Below, one piece after another: positions 34,155-42,827 of a DNA stretch of 60,478 nucleotides. The first letter of the stretch is position 1. Every line of letters starts with the position of its first letter. A program made the position numbers and the translations under genes. Origin of the DNA: Bacillota bacterium (GTDB lineage Bacteria; Bacillota; Clostridia; Lachnospirales; Lachnospiraceae); contig JAEYPP010000073.1 in NCBI GenBank assembly GCA_023410575.1, positions 1-60,478 on the forward strand, written 5' to 3'. The notes under the pieces were generated by a model. The model made no database searches. It worked only from the letters and a program-made list of their open reading frames with translations, and was not told where the DNA came from.

Positions 34155-34940
34155 TTATTGTAAACTTTGAACAATAGCATTGTACTTTTCCTCATCCATA
34201 TCAGCCATCTTTTTAAATAATTTAGCGGCATATAATTGATCCATTTTATCCATAATTGCTGCACACTCATTCGCCTTCATACTAAGCAATACTTTAGAAA
34301 CCCATTCCAAATCTGCAGTCATTTCTTCCAATACTGCAGCCGCCTGAGATGGTTTCATTGTTTTTACAATCTTTGCTTTTTCTAGAATGGATTGATCATA
34401 TTGTAATTGTTGTAGTACAATTCGATATATTTCTTCTGCCGTTGTAGGATTGATTGCTTCGTAATAAGCCTTATACTCTTCTACACTAGGTGCTTGAGAG
34501 TTAAATACAACATTCTTATCAAAATCTTTCACTCTCTCCTCGAATGCCGCCTGTGCCTCTTCGAATTGTTTTAGACGGTCCACTTCAGCCTGTAACTCAG
34601 TAACACTACCAACATAAGAATCACGTTCTACTGTCAATGCATCAATTTGTGATTCTAATTGCTTGATATAATCCACCGCTTCATTCATGTTACTATATGG
34701 ATAATTTTCTTCCCATGCAATCTGTTCATCCGTTACTGGAGGTAAAATCCAATTTAATACCGGAACATCCTTTAGTGCTGGACGTAAAGAGGTACCAATA
34801 CTACCAACATCAGCTCGAACAATCACAACAAATAAAATCAGCCATACCAGCAATATACCCAAGACAACAAGTAGTGCCGCTAGTTTTCCACTTGATTTTT
34901 TCTTTTCATCGTCGTCTTGCGTGTTATTCTTTTTTGCCAT
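34155..34940 (-). CDS. MotE-like / YlxF flagellar operon protein
   Basis: A 261-aa protein with one N-terminal helix (about 18-45), a coiled coil (about 85-145) and a C-terminal MgtE-N-like helical domain (about 190-261: KIVKTMKPSQAAAVLEEM, ANECAAIMDKMDQLYAAKLFKKM). This matches YlxF of the Bacillus fla/che operon, between fliJ and fliK, and is called MotE in some annotations. It may be a stator or export chaperone; evidence is structural and positional. Confidence 0.82.
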   Translation of the reverse strand: MAKKNNTQDDDEKKKSSGKLAALLVVLGILLVWLILFVVIVRADVGSIGTSLRPALKDVPVLNWILPPVTDEQIAWEENYPYSNMNEAVDYIKQLESQIDALTVERDSYVGSVTELQAEVDRLKQFEEAQAAFEERVKDFDKNVVFNSQAPSVEEYKAYYEAINPTTAEEIYRIVLQQLQYDQSILEKAKIVKTMKPSQAAAVLEEMTADLEWVSKVLLSMKANECAAIMDKMDQLYAAKLFKKMADMDEEKYNAIVQSLQ

Positions 34941-34963
34941 TGATAACTCTCCTTTGACTCACT

Positions 34964-35413
34964 TTATATTGATTTTCTTATGGCATGCTGAAAGCTGACT
35001 AATCCATCAATTTCTTTCTTCTCTTCTTGATTGAATTCATTCTTATATTCTTCTAATGCCTTTTCCTTCAACTTTTCATGTGTTTTTCGCTCTGTCATTG
35101 CATGTCTTAACTTTTGCATTGCTAAATCAACACTCTGTTCGGCCTTCTTAACAACTTGAGTTTGTGTCTTTATCATACTCTTCATTGTTTCAATCGCTTC
35201 TTCCAATCGCTTCACATTTAAAAGATTAAGTTTGGAACTCATCTCTTGCCGTAACTCCTCCTCATACGAGAGCTTGCGCTCTACATAGGAGTTAAGTATA
35301 TTTTCCTCAATTGTCAACTTATGTTTTGCAATTGAATAATTATTTTTTTCTTGTTCTTCCATTTTTAACTTTAGATTTAATATATTCTGCATTGGATAAG
35401 AGAATTTTTTCAT
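34964..35413 (-). CDS. fliJ: Flagellar export chaperone FliJ
   Basis: A 149-aa antiparallel coiled-coil protein, rich in Lys/Glu, starting MKKFSYPMQNILNLKLKMEEQ. It links the FliI ATPase to FlhA and cycles chaperones. Sequence is weakly conserved across bacteria; position right after fliI and the coiled-coil pattern support the call. Ribosome binding site GGAGGAACTAAA. Confidence 0.87.
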   Translation of the reverse strand: MKKFSYPMQNILNLKLKMEEQEKNNYSIAKHKLTIEENILNSYVERKLSYEEELRQEMSSKLNLLNVKRLEEAIETMKSMIKTQTQVVKKAEQSVDLAMQKLRHAMTERKTHEKLKEKALEEYKNEFNQEEKKEIDGLVSFQHAIRKSI

Positions 35414-35428
35414 TTTAGTTCCTCCATC

Positions 35429-36730
35429 TTATGCAAAGATTTCTTCTAACTGTTGCACAGTATCTGAAAAGCTAACTTTGTAATTAATATCCTGACACAA
35501 AAATTCATTTATTGCATCAATTTTACTAATTGCTTCATCAATATGTTTATTTGAGCCTTGTTTATAGGCACCAATATTAATTAAGTCTTCCGCATCTTGA
35601 TATGTAGCAAGGATTGCCTTTAACTTACCTGCTAATTGCTTATGTTCTCTTGTTGCAATTGAACTCATAACACGGGAAATACTTGCTAGCACGTCAATCG
35701 CAGGATAATGATTCTTTTGCGCAATTTTTCTAGATAAAACAATATGTCCATCAAGAATACCACGCGCAGTATCAGTAATTGGTTCATTAAAATCATCACC
35801 ATCCACTAATACGGTGTAAAGTCCGGTGATGGAACCTTTATCACTATTACCAGCTCGTTCTAGTAATTTTGGCATCTCTGAGTAAACACTTGGTGGATAT
35901 CCTCTCGTAACTGGAGGTTCTCCACTTGCCAACCCAATTTCTCGCTGTGCCATACTAAAACGAGTTAAGGAATCCATCATTAATAAAACATCTTTTCCCT
36001 GATCTCGGAAATATTCTGCAATTGCTGTTGCAGTTTTGGCTGCTTTCTTACGGATTAAGGCCGGTTTATCAGATGTTGCAATAACTAATACACTTCTTTT
36101 TACACCTTCAGGCCCCAAATCACGTTCAATAAATTCCCTTACTTCACGCCCACGTTCACCTATTAGTGCTATTACATTAATGTCTGCTTTAGTATTTCGA
36201 GCGAACATACCAAGTAACGTACTCTTTCCAACTCCACTACCTGCAAAAATACCAATTCTTTGTCCCTTACCAATGGTTAAGAGCCCATCTACCGCTTTCA
36301 CTCCCAGTGGTAATACTTCATCTATAATAGCTCGATCCATAGGGTCTGGTGCCTTCGCATCAATCGGATAAGCATCCGTATATTCTAGCTCCTCATAATC
36401 TAAGGGTTGACCTAAACCATCCAAAGCTTTACCAAGCAATTGCTCCCCTACCATTACCTTAGGAGGTTCATTTAGATTAATTACCATGCTACCAACACCG
36501 ATACCTGCAATATCTTCATATGGCATCAATAGCAATCGATCATCTCGAAATCCAATAACCTCAGCTTTTAATTTTACCTTTTTGTCATGTGATATAATAC
36601 AACATAAATCATTAAGAGCTGCATCTGGTCCAATCGACTCCACGGTTAATCCTACTACCTTGGTCACTTTACCCATTCGATTAACAAAAGATTTCGCAAG
36701 AAGCTTTTCATATTTTTGAATATCAATCAT
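35429..36730 (-). CDS. fliI: Flagellum-specific ATPase FliI
   Basis: A 433-aa ATPase related to F1-beta. Walker A GSGVGKST is at 164-171, Walker B is LLMMDSLTRFSMAQREIGLA, and RGYPPSVYSEMPKLLERAG follows. It forms a hexamer at the export gate together with FliH and FliJ. Length and domains are normal. Confidence 0.97.
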   Translation of the reverse strand: MIDIQKYEKLLAKSFVNRMGKVTKVVGLTVESIGPDAALNDLCCIISHDKKVKLKAEVIGFRDDRLLLMPYEDIAGIGVGSMVINLNEPPKVMVGEQLLGKALDGLGQPLDYEELEYTDAYPIDAKAPDPMDRAIIDEVLPLGVKAVDGLLTIGKGQRIGIFAGSGVGKSTLLGMFARNTKADINVIALIGERGREVREFIERDLGPEGVKRSVLVIATSDKPALIRKKAAKTATAIAEYFRDQGKDVLLMMDSLTRFSMAQREIGLASGEPPVTRGYPPSVYSEMPKLLERAGNSDKGSITGLYTVLVDGDDFNEPITDTARGILDGHIVLSRKIAQKNHYPAIDVLASISRVMSSIATREHKQLAGKLKAILATYQDAEDLINIGAYKQGSNKHIDEAISKIDAINEFLCQDINYKVSFSDTVQQLEEIFA

Positions 36731-36742
36731 AATTGCTCCATT

Positions 36743-37630
36743 CTATCCAATATCTTCACTTCTTGAACCAGCTAATAATTTCAAATCATGCACTAAGTTC
36801 TTGAGCTGTACATCTAAACTACAATCAATAATTCTACTATCTGTTTCTATCATACACTGCGCTCGACTTAACATTTTATCCTCAATAATCTCAATTTCAG
36901 CATTTTCTCTTACATTCCAAGAGATTTCGTTCTTTTTTGAATGAACCATGTCATAATCATCCTTCGAGACACGGATTAAGTACGTATTACTACTTTCTAT
37001 GTTTAACAATTCCTGCTCAATTAGATAAAGAATAATATCTTTTTTATCCTCTAGAAGCACACCTGTAATTCTTTTAATATATGAAATTAATAAGTCAACA
37101 ATAACAGGTTCAAAATTTTTAATCCTTGATTCATAATCATTCTTTATTTTTTCCTCTTGGGCCTTTAACTGTTGTTTTGCTATTTCAAGTTCATCTTTAG
37201 CAAGATTTCTGCCTTCTTGATATCCTTCTTTCTTGGCTTGTTCTTTAATCTGTGCAGTTAAGGCTTTCGCTTTTTCTTGTGCATTTGCAAGCATATTAGC
37301 CACTTCCTGCTTGGCATCGTCAATAATAGTCTTTGCCTTTTCTTTAACCTCATCGAGTGATTGCTGCCTTTTTTCCAATTCACCACGTAATATATCAGTT
37401 TTGACGTTAGAAAGTTCTACTTCTTCTAGTACCTCTTCTATCGTGGCCGCAGTTAAACCCTCAACAAACCCTTCGTTAGGCTTAGCCTCCTTTGATGCTT
37501 TCTCTCCATGTTCAATCTCTAATAAGTCTAAATAGTACTTAATTTTTTCATCTGCAACAGCATTCGTATCAATGACATGTTTATCCTGATCATTGTATCT
37601 AATCGAATATGCTTTAATCACGTTAGACAA
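36743..37630 (-). CDS. fliH: Flagellar export regulator FliH
   Basis: A 295-aa stator-like protein for FliI. A long helix with Ala/Lys/Glu repeats (about 95-180) precedes the globular C-terminal domain (about 180-270, VIVDLLISYIKRITGVLLEDKKDIILYLIEQELL). I place the start at a TTG at 37630, 9 bases after GGAGGTG and overlapping the fliG stop by 8 bases; a GTG frame to 37648 lacks a ribosome binding site. FliH is known to vary much at the N-terminus. Confidence 0.85.
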   Translation of the reverse strand: MSNVIKAYSIRYNDQDKHVIDTNAVADEKIKYYLDLLEIEHGEKASKEAKPNEGFVEGLTAATIEEVLEEVELSNVKTDILRGELEKRQQSLDEVKEKAKTIIDDAKQEVANMLANAQEKAKALTAQIKEQAKKEGYQEGRNLAKDELEIAKQQLKAQEEKIKNDYESRIKNFEPVIVDLLISYIKRITGVLLEDKKDIILYLIEQELLNIESSNTYLIRVSKDDYDMVHSKKNEISWNVRENAEIEIIEDKMLSRAQCMIETDSRIIDCSLDVQLKNLVHDLKLLAGSRSEDIG

Positions 37631-38645
37631 CGATCTCGTCACCTCCACCTCGAGATATGATAATTTCTGCAGAGTCTTCTAATTTACGAATAATATTAAC
37701 AATTTTCTGCTGTGCTTCTTCTACATCTTTCAATCGTACTGGTCCCATAAATTCCATATCTTCACGGATCATAGCAGCAAGACGTTTGGATAAGTTATTA
37801 AAGATAAGAGTCTGAACTTCCTCCGTAGTGCTCTTAAGAGCAATGGCTAATTCATTGTTATCAACCTCACGAAGAACACGTTGAACTGATTTATCATCAA
37901 GTGTAATGATATCTTCGAAAACAAACATTTTTCTTCTAATTTCATCTGCTAATTCAGGCTCTTCTAATTCTAAGTTTTCCATAATGTGCTTTTCTGTACC
38001 ACGATCTACCGTATTTAAAATGCTTACAATCGCATCAACACCACCCGCAATCGTATAATCTTGATTTACTAGAGATGATAGCTTTTTCTCTAATACACGC
38101 TCTACTTCTTTGATGACATCAGGTGAAGTACGATCCATCTGAGCAATACGTTTTGCAACATCTGCTTGTTTATCTGGACTCAAAGAACTGATAATTTGAG
38201 AAGCTTGCTGTGTAGATAAATAAGATAAAATCAAAGCAATTGTTTGAGGATGTTCATCCTGGATAAAGTTAAGAAGTTGATTAGCATCTGTCTTTCGAAC
38301 GAATTCAAAAGGACGAACTTGTAAGGAGGCTGTTAACTTACTAAGCACCTCTTTTGCTTTTTCTTCGCCAAGTGCCTTCTCCAAAAGCTCTTTGGCATAA
38401 TTAATACCACCTTCAGCAATATATTGTTGTGCTAAACAAACTTCATAAAACTCATTCAACACTTCTTCCTTTGTACTAGCAGCTATACTCCTAGTATTCG
38501 CTATTTCTAAAGTTAGCTGTTCGATTTCATCTTCTTTGAGATGCTTAAATATAGTAGCGGAACGCTCCGGACCAAGCGTGATCAGAAGTATTGCCGACTT
38601 TTGAACTCCAGTTAACGAACTAATCCCCGGTTGTTTTGTTGCCAT
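37623..38645 (-). CDS. fliG: Flagellar motor switch protein FliG
   Basis: A 340-aa C-ring protein that contacts MotA. The N-domain (SLTGVQKSAILLITLGPERSATIFKHL) binds FliF, the middle has an EHPQTIALILSYLSTQQA block (the EHPQ motif for FliM), and the C-domain has MFVFEDIITLDDKSVQRVLREVDNNELAIALK with torque-relevant charges. Length is normal. Its end overlaps the fliH start. Confidence 0.97.
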   Translation of the reverse strand: MATKQPGISSLTGVQKSAILLITLGPERSATIFKHLKEDEIEQLTLEIANTRSIAASTKEEVLNEFYEVCLAQQYIAEGGINYAKELLEKALGEEKAKEVLSKLTASLQVRPFEFVRKTDANQLLNFIQDEHPQTIALILSYLSTQQASQIISSLSPDKQADVAKRIAQMDRTSPDVIKEVERVLEKKLSSLVNQDYTIAGGVDAIVSILNTVDRGTEKHIMENLELEEPELADEIRRKMFVFEDIITLDDKSVQRVLREVDNNELAIALKSTTEEVQTLIFNNLSKRLAAMIREDMEFMGPVRLKDVEEAQQKIVNIIRKLEDSAEIIISRGGGDEIVV

Positions 38646-38658
38646 ACACTACCTCCTA

Positions 38659-40254
38659 TTATTCCCATTCATCTTGCAGCCAGTTACGTAATAGATTCGC
38701 AACTGCGTCCGGATTCTCATCTACAAATTTCTCAATCATACGTTTTGTCTCTGATTTCTCACTAAACTCAATATCTTCCAATGATTGATTTTCTTTTGTT
38801 GTAGCAAGTAACTGTTCCACTGATAATTCTGGTTCGATTTCTGTCACTTCTACTGGTGACATTCCTCTAAATACAACAAATACTAATAATCCGACAATAA
38901 GTGCTGCTAGAACAATCGATAGAATGAGTGACCAGTTAGTTTCCGTTTCTACAGTTGGTATAAAATTATTAACTTCCCACAACGTAATCGAAATTCTATC
39001 TTCGTCGATTCCTGTTACATTTGAGAAGTGTGTATACCATTCTGGCCCCACCTCCTTTTGGTCTGGCTCACTATTTTGTGATATATATTCTTCATAAGTC
39101 ATATCATCTAGTAAACCTTTTGCTTTCAATTGATCCTCATAAACATCGTTTATTTTTTTTAATGCAATCGCAACTCTACTCTCTTCGATATTTACAACTG
39201 GCCAGTTACGAATTGTTGTCGTAAACTTCTCACTTGGACTATATTTAATACTTATCTCTTCATAGTTACTATTACCAGATGAACTATCTTCAATATAATA
39301 ATCTACATCATCATTCGAATCTGGTCCTGGAATATCACCGCTTGTACCAGTGTTTTCCGAAGTTATTTTGTTCCAAGTCTCATAGAGACCTTGTTCTTGC
39401 CCTTCAGCTGCTAGATATTGACGAAATTCTTCTGTTGTTTTATCATAATTAACTTTCAAAGAAAAACTTGATTCTGCATAATAACCATTCATAATTGCAA
39501 ATCGAGAAACATTATCAGCATAGTAATCTTGCACCATTTTTTCAAACTCAATTTGTGAAATTGCACCGCCCAACTCTTCATCTTTTGGTTTATTATATTG
39601 TTTTCCATACTGATCAATAACGGTAACCTTATCTGTTGTTGAATTACCAACTGAAGTTGCTACTGTATTCGCGATTGCCTCAGCTGACCTCTCCTTAAAC
39701 TTATCATTAATTGTCAATTTTACTATAACAGGTATTTCCTTTTTCGTCTCAAGTATGCTCGTTCTATTATCTGTTGGGAGATATCGTACAATCGCTTCAT
39801 CAACACCTTCTATGCCTTCAAGAATTTCAACCAATTCATCTTGATAAAATAAATTTAAATATACTTGTTTATCATAATTTGTAGTAGTCATATCATTACT
39901 ACTACTTAGATAATCACTTAAAGTGAATCGATCTCCAGACGCTATTGCGCTATCTTCAATCAGATAGACCGCTTCGATTCGCTTGCTTGCGTCTACTGAT
40001 ATCGTTACATTATCATCATCTACTTGATAGGCAATCCCATTTTGCTCTAAAACATCTACTACCTTACTTGCCGTAGAGACATCTTCAAATCTTGCCAACT
40101 CAATATATTGAGTCCTGCCTAATACGAAAATCAAAAAAACAAGCGCTAAAATAACAGCACTCACTATACTAACAATAAGTACCCTTTGCTTTTTCGTGTA
40201 TTTCTTCCAGATTTCTAATAATCGGACAGGTATTTGTTTAATTCGCTCCTGCAT
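38659..40254 (-). CDS. fliF: Flagellar MS-ring protein FliF
   Basis: A 531-aa ring protein with two membrane helices: about 24-47 (VLIVSIVSAVILALVFLIFVL) and about 440-462 (LILSIVLAALIVGLLVFVVF). The secretin-like ring-building motifs lie between (IEGVDEAIVRYL). The C-terminus (NPDAVANLLRNWLQDEW) is the FliG-binding peptide. It is the platform for the export gate and FlhF. Confidence 0.96.
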   Translation of the reverse strand: MQERIKQIPVRLLEIWKKYTKKQRVLIVSIVSAVILALVFLIFVLGRTQYIELARFEDVSTASKVVDVLEQNGIAYQVDDDNVTISVDASKRIEAVYLIEDSAIASGDRFTLSDYLSSSNDMTTTNYDKQVYLNLFYQDELVEILEGIEGVDEAIVRYLPTDNRTSILETKKEIPVIVKLTINDKFKERSAEAIANTVATSVGNSTTDKVTVIDQYGKQYNKPKDEELGGAISQIEFEKMVQDYYADNVSRFAIMNGYYAESSFSLKVNYDKTTEEFRQYLAAEGQEQGLYETWNKITSENTGTSGDIPGPDSNDDVDYYIEDSSSGNSNYEEISIKYSPSEKFTTTIRNWPVVNIEESRVAIALKKINDVYEDQLKAKGLLDDMTYEEYISQNSEPDQKEVGPEWYTHFSNVTGIDEDRISITLWEVNNFIPTVETETNWSLILSIVLAALIVGLLVFVVFRGMSPVEVTEIEPELSVEQLLATTKENQSLEDIEFSEKSETKRMIEKFVDENPDAVANLLRNWLQDEWE

Positions 40255-40271
40255 GTTTCAACCCTCTTATG

Positions 40272-40589
40272 CTAAAATTGTAATTGCATAATTTCTTTAT
40301 AAGCATCTAATACTGCATTTCTTACTGCCACCGTATATTGCAAAGAAATAGATGCTTTTGACTGTGCAATTTGTAAATCATGAGTACTCGTCGTTAATCC
40401 CATTGCATAGTCCATTTCTGCTTTTTCTGCAGCATCAGAAAATGCATTTGTTTCTTTTACCATATCGAGAGCCGACTGAAACAAAGTCTCAAATGTTGCA
40501 TTTCTATCCTCATTTGTTGCATCTGCCTTGATAAAATCTGATGCATATTTGCTCACATCACGGATTGAGCCTATACTTGATATGTCCAT
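40272..40589 (-). CDS. fliE: Flagellar hook-basal body protein FliE
   Basis: A 105-aa rod adaptor between the MS ring and FlgB. The C-terminal part (ISLQYTVAVRNAVLDAYKEIMQLQF) carries the conserved LQ.. VRNKV..AYQEIM..QI pattern. Residues 30-70 are helical and Ala-rich. It lies between flgC and fliF as in Bacillus. Confidence 0.95.
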   Translation of the reverse strand: MDISSIGSIRDVSKYASDFIKADATNEDRNATFETLFQSALDMVKETNAFSDAAEKAEMDYAMGLTTSTHDLQIAQSKASISLQYTVAVRNAVLDAYKEIMQLQF

Positions 40590-40614
40590 TGCTTCCGACC
40601 TTTCCTAATCTAGA

Positions 40615-41070
40615 TTATTTACCAACCTCTAAGCCTTTTAAAAGCATACTTTTCGTAGCATTAAATGCTGTTATATTTGCCTCATAAGAACGGGTTGCAT
40701 CTATAAGATTCGTCATCTCAGTTACAGTGTTAACATTTGGATATGTAACATAACCATTTTCATCCGCATCAGGGTGTGATGGATCATAAACCTCTTTCAT
40801 TGCGGTTACATGGTCTTCAACTACGCTAGTTACCTTTACACCGGTTCCATTAAATTCCGAGTTTTTTCGAACGGATGATGCTTGATTTAATAACCTGCCA
40901 AAGCTACCAGACTCCTGTTGCGCAAACACTACTGTCTGTCTTCTATATGGTTCCCCATTATCAGTTCTTGTCGTATTGACATTGGCAATGTTTTGAGAAA
41001 TCAAGTCCATTCGAAGTCTCTGTGCAGACATACCACTAGCGCTTATGTTTAAAGCATTATAGATTGACAT
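40615..41070 (-). CDS. flgC: Flagellar rod protein FlgC
   Basis: A 151-aa rod protein. The N-terminal NISASGMSAQRLRMDLISQNIANVNTTRT and C-terminal VTEMTNLIDATRSYEANITAFNATKSML blocks are typical. Ribosome binding site AAAGGAGGAATCGT. It is exported and builds the proximal rod with FlgB. Confidence 0.97.
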   Translation of the reverse strand: MSIYNALNISASGMSAQRLRMDLISQNIANVNTTRTDNGEPYRRQTVVFAQQESGSFGRLLNQASSVRKNSEFNGTGVKVTSVVEDHVTAMKEVYDPSHPDADENGYVTYPNVNTVTEMTNLIDATRSYEANITAFNATKSMLLKGLEVGK

Positions 41071-41086
41071 ACGATTCCTCCTTTAC

Positions 41087-41473
41087 CTATCTTTGTAATA
41101 CTGTTTTTAAACGATTGAATTCCTGTGTCATCGACTCAAGCAACATATAGTATCGAATTTGGTTTTCTGTTGAATACGCCTGTTCTACATCAATATCCAC
41201 ATTATTCCCATCGAATCGATAGCTCAGCTCTTCACAATCAGTATAGATAGAAGAATTCAATTTTGACAAATTTGTATTTGCTACTTTTTTGTCTAACGAC
41301 TCATTGCCTCTTAGTTCTCTTTGTAAGTATGATTCAAATTTCACATCTTTTCTCTTATAATCAGGTGTACTAACATTAGCAAGATTATTATTGATCACTT
41401 GTTGTCGCACCATACTTGCATCCGCAGCTTTATCTAACACGTTGATGTAATTAAATGCATTTGATCCTATCAT
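41087..41473 (-). CDS. flgB: Flagellar rod protein FlgB
   Basis: A 128-aa rod protein and the first gene of the fla/che operon. The block VRQQVINNNLANVSTPDYKRKDVKFE is diagnostic. The start is ATG at 41473, 7 bases after AAGAAGGAA; a longer frame to 41506 lacks a site. The leader is about 130 bases and follows the sigma-A promoter at 41612-41641. Confidence 0.95.
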   Translation of the reverse strand: MIGSNAFNYINVLDKAADASMVRQQVINNNLANVSTPDYKRKDVKFESYLQRELRGNESLDKKVANTNLSKLNSSIYTDCEELSYRFDGNNVDIDVEQAYSTENQIRYYMLLESMTQEFNRLKTVLQR

Positions 41474-41611
41474 CTTATTCCTTCTTTCTTCATAGTTAGT
41501 AGTCACTATACTTCATACAGTATTTCGGTTTGTTTCGTTTAAAAAGTAATAATTAGTTTTGAATATTCCATACATAATTTAGAATATATGGATAGAATCT
41601 CTACTTAGTAT

Positions 41612-41641
41612 ATTATATAATATTTTGCTAGAAAAACACAA
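41612..41641 (-). promoter_or_regulatory. Main fla/che operon promoter (sigma-A type)
   Basis: TTGTGT and TATAAT are separated by 18 bases, about 135 bases before the flgB ATG. It would drive the ~35-kb operon. No sigma-D motif is evident here. Confidence 0.7.
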
Positions 41642-41734
41642 GATATATTTAAAAAATATGTAGAATAGTACAACAGTTTGTAGTATTAACACGAAAGATA
41701 TATTTTATGACAGAAAATCCGGACGTGGTTTTGA

Positions 41735-41803
41735 CAAAAAATTAAAAAATGACCTTCCAAAAGTCAGAACGATAAATTCTAACTTTTAGAGGGTCAGGTC
41801 ATT
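41735..41803 (-). terminator. codY terminator
   Basis: A long stem (AATGACC with GGTCATT outside; AAAAGTCAGAA with TTCTAACTTTT inside, few mismatches) is followed on the minus strand by TTTTTTAATTTTTTG. It separates codY from fla/che. Confidence 0.9.
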
Positions 41804-41822
41804 ATTTCAAGATATTATTTAT

Positions 41823-42590
41823 TTATTTCATTTTCTTAAGCTCTTCAAACACAACATCATTTAATACTTTGATATAGGTTCCTTTCATACCAGAGGATCT
41901 TGATTCAATCACACCAGCACTTTCAAATTTACGAAGAGCATTAACAATTACTGATCTAGTAATTCCTACGCGGTCAGCAATCTTACTTGCAACTAAAATC
42001 CCTTCATTTCCTTCCAATTCCTCAAAAATATGAGTAATTGCCTCTAACTCTGAAAATGACAAGGTACTAATCGCAGATTTTACAATATGTACTTTTCTAT
42101 TTTCTTCTGCATTTTCCTCATTTACGGAACGCATCATCTCAAGTCCAACAACAGTTGTACCGTATTCGCTTAATATGATATCATCGATGGAATACTGTTC
42201 TTTATCCTTATACAAGAATAAGGATCCTAACCTCTCACCTGCAATATCAATCGGAGTAATTATTGCTTGATAATCATTCACGCCTTCAAACTCAAATCCT
42301 AAAGTTGCTAAATTGACGTTCTCTTTTGTAGACAAAATATTTAATAATCGTTCATTTAACATAGTGTCGATATAACCGCCAACAGAATCTTTGATTAATT
42401 CACTAATTGGTGGAATATCAGCACGGTTCTTAATTCCAAGAACCTTTCCTTTCTTGCTAATGACTAAAATGTTCGATTCCAAAATATCACTAAGAATTAA
42501 ACAAATGTCATTAAACACAACCTTGTGTGAGTTATTATTATGTAATAACTTATTAATTTTTCTTGTCTTGTCTAACAATTGTACGCTCAT
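41823..42590 (-). CDS. codY: GTP- and branched-chain-amino-acid-sensing repressor CodY
   Basis: A 255-aa pleiotropic repressor. The N-terminal GAF domain (about 1-150) binds isoleucine/valine, and the C-terminal winged helix (ASKIADRVGITRSVIVNALRKFESAGVIESRSSGMKGTYIKVLN) is nearly the family consensus. In Bacillus it represses fla/che when nutrients are plentiful, and the gene sits right upstream of flgB, as here. It has its own promoter and terminator. The ribosome binding site is weak (GGGGGTTCTTGA). Confidence 0.97.
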   Translation of the reverse strand: MSVQLLDKTRKINKLLHNNNSHKVVFNDICLILSDILESNILVISKKGKVLGIKNRADIPPISELIKDSVGGYIDTMLNERLLNILSTKENVNLATLGFEFEGVNDYQAIITPIDIAGERLGSLFLYKDKEQYSIDDIILSEYGTTVVGLEMMRSVNEENAEENRKVHIVKSAISTLSFSELEAITHIFEELEGNEGILVASKIADRVGITRSVIVNALRKFESAGVIESRSSGMKGTYIKVLNDVVFEELKKMK

Positions 42591-42671
42591 TCAAGAACCC
42601 CCGTGACCTTCTTCTTGGTCTGCCTTCCGGCAAATCTAAGTGGTATAATATCCCTATTCATCATGTTTTAA

Positions 42672-42700
42672 ATTTTAACATAGTTTTTTTTAAAAAACAA
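42672..42700 (-). promoter_or_regulatory. codY promoter
   Basis: TTGTTT and TAAAAT with 17 bases between, plus an extended -10 TG. The leader to the ATG is about 75 bases. Confidence 0.7.
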
Positions 42701-42772
42701 TAGTAAAATTGTTATTTTGACACACATTTTGCTTTTTTGATATTCTTTTTTTTCAAATATTTATTCTTTTTG

Positions 42773-42811
42773 AAAAAAAAAGAGATTGTTTGTTGTTAAC
42801 TCACAATCTCT
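42773..42811 (-). terminator. topA terminator
   Basis: A perfect 9-bp stem AGAGATTGT / ACAATCTCT is followed on the minus strand by eight T. It lies 17 bases after the topA stop. Confidence 0.9.
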
Positions 42812-42827
42812 TTTAATCCTAGTCTTA

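Larger units (their letters stand above)
41507..41822 (-). other. codY-flgB intergenic region
   Basis: This 316-base, very AT-rich gap holds the codY terminator and the main fla/che promoter. A weak CodY-box-like sequence (GATTTTCTGTCATAA on the minus strand, 9 of 15 to the consensus) lies at about 41705-41719, upstream of the -35. The 130-base flgB leader has small hairpins but no riboswitch I recognise. Confidence 0.6.

Noticed and set aside
41700..41722. CodY box upstream of fla/che as a firm feature
   Set aside because: Six mismatches to the 15-base consensus; kept only as a weak note in the intergenic entry and finding.
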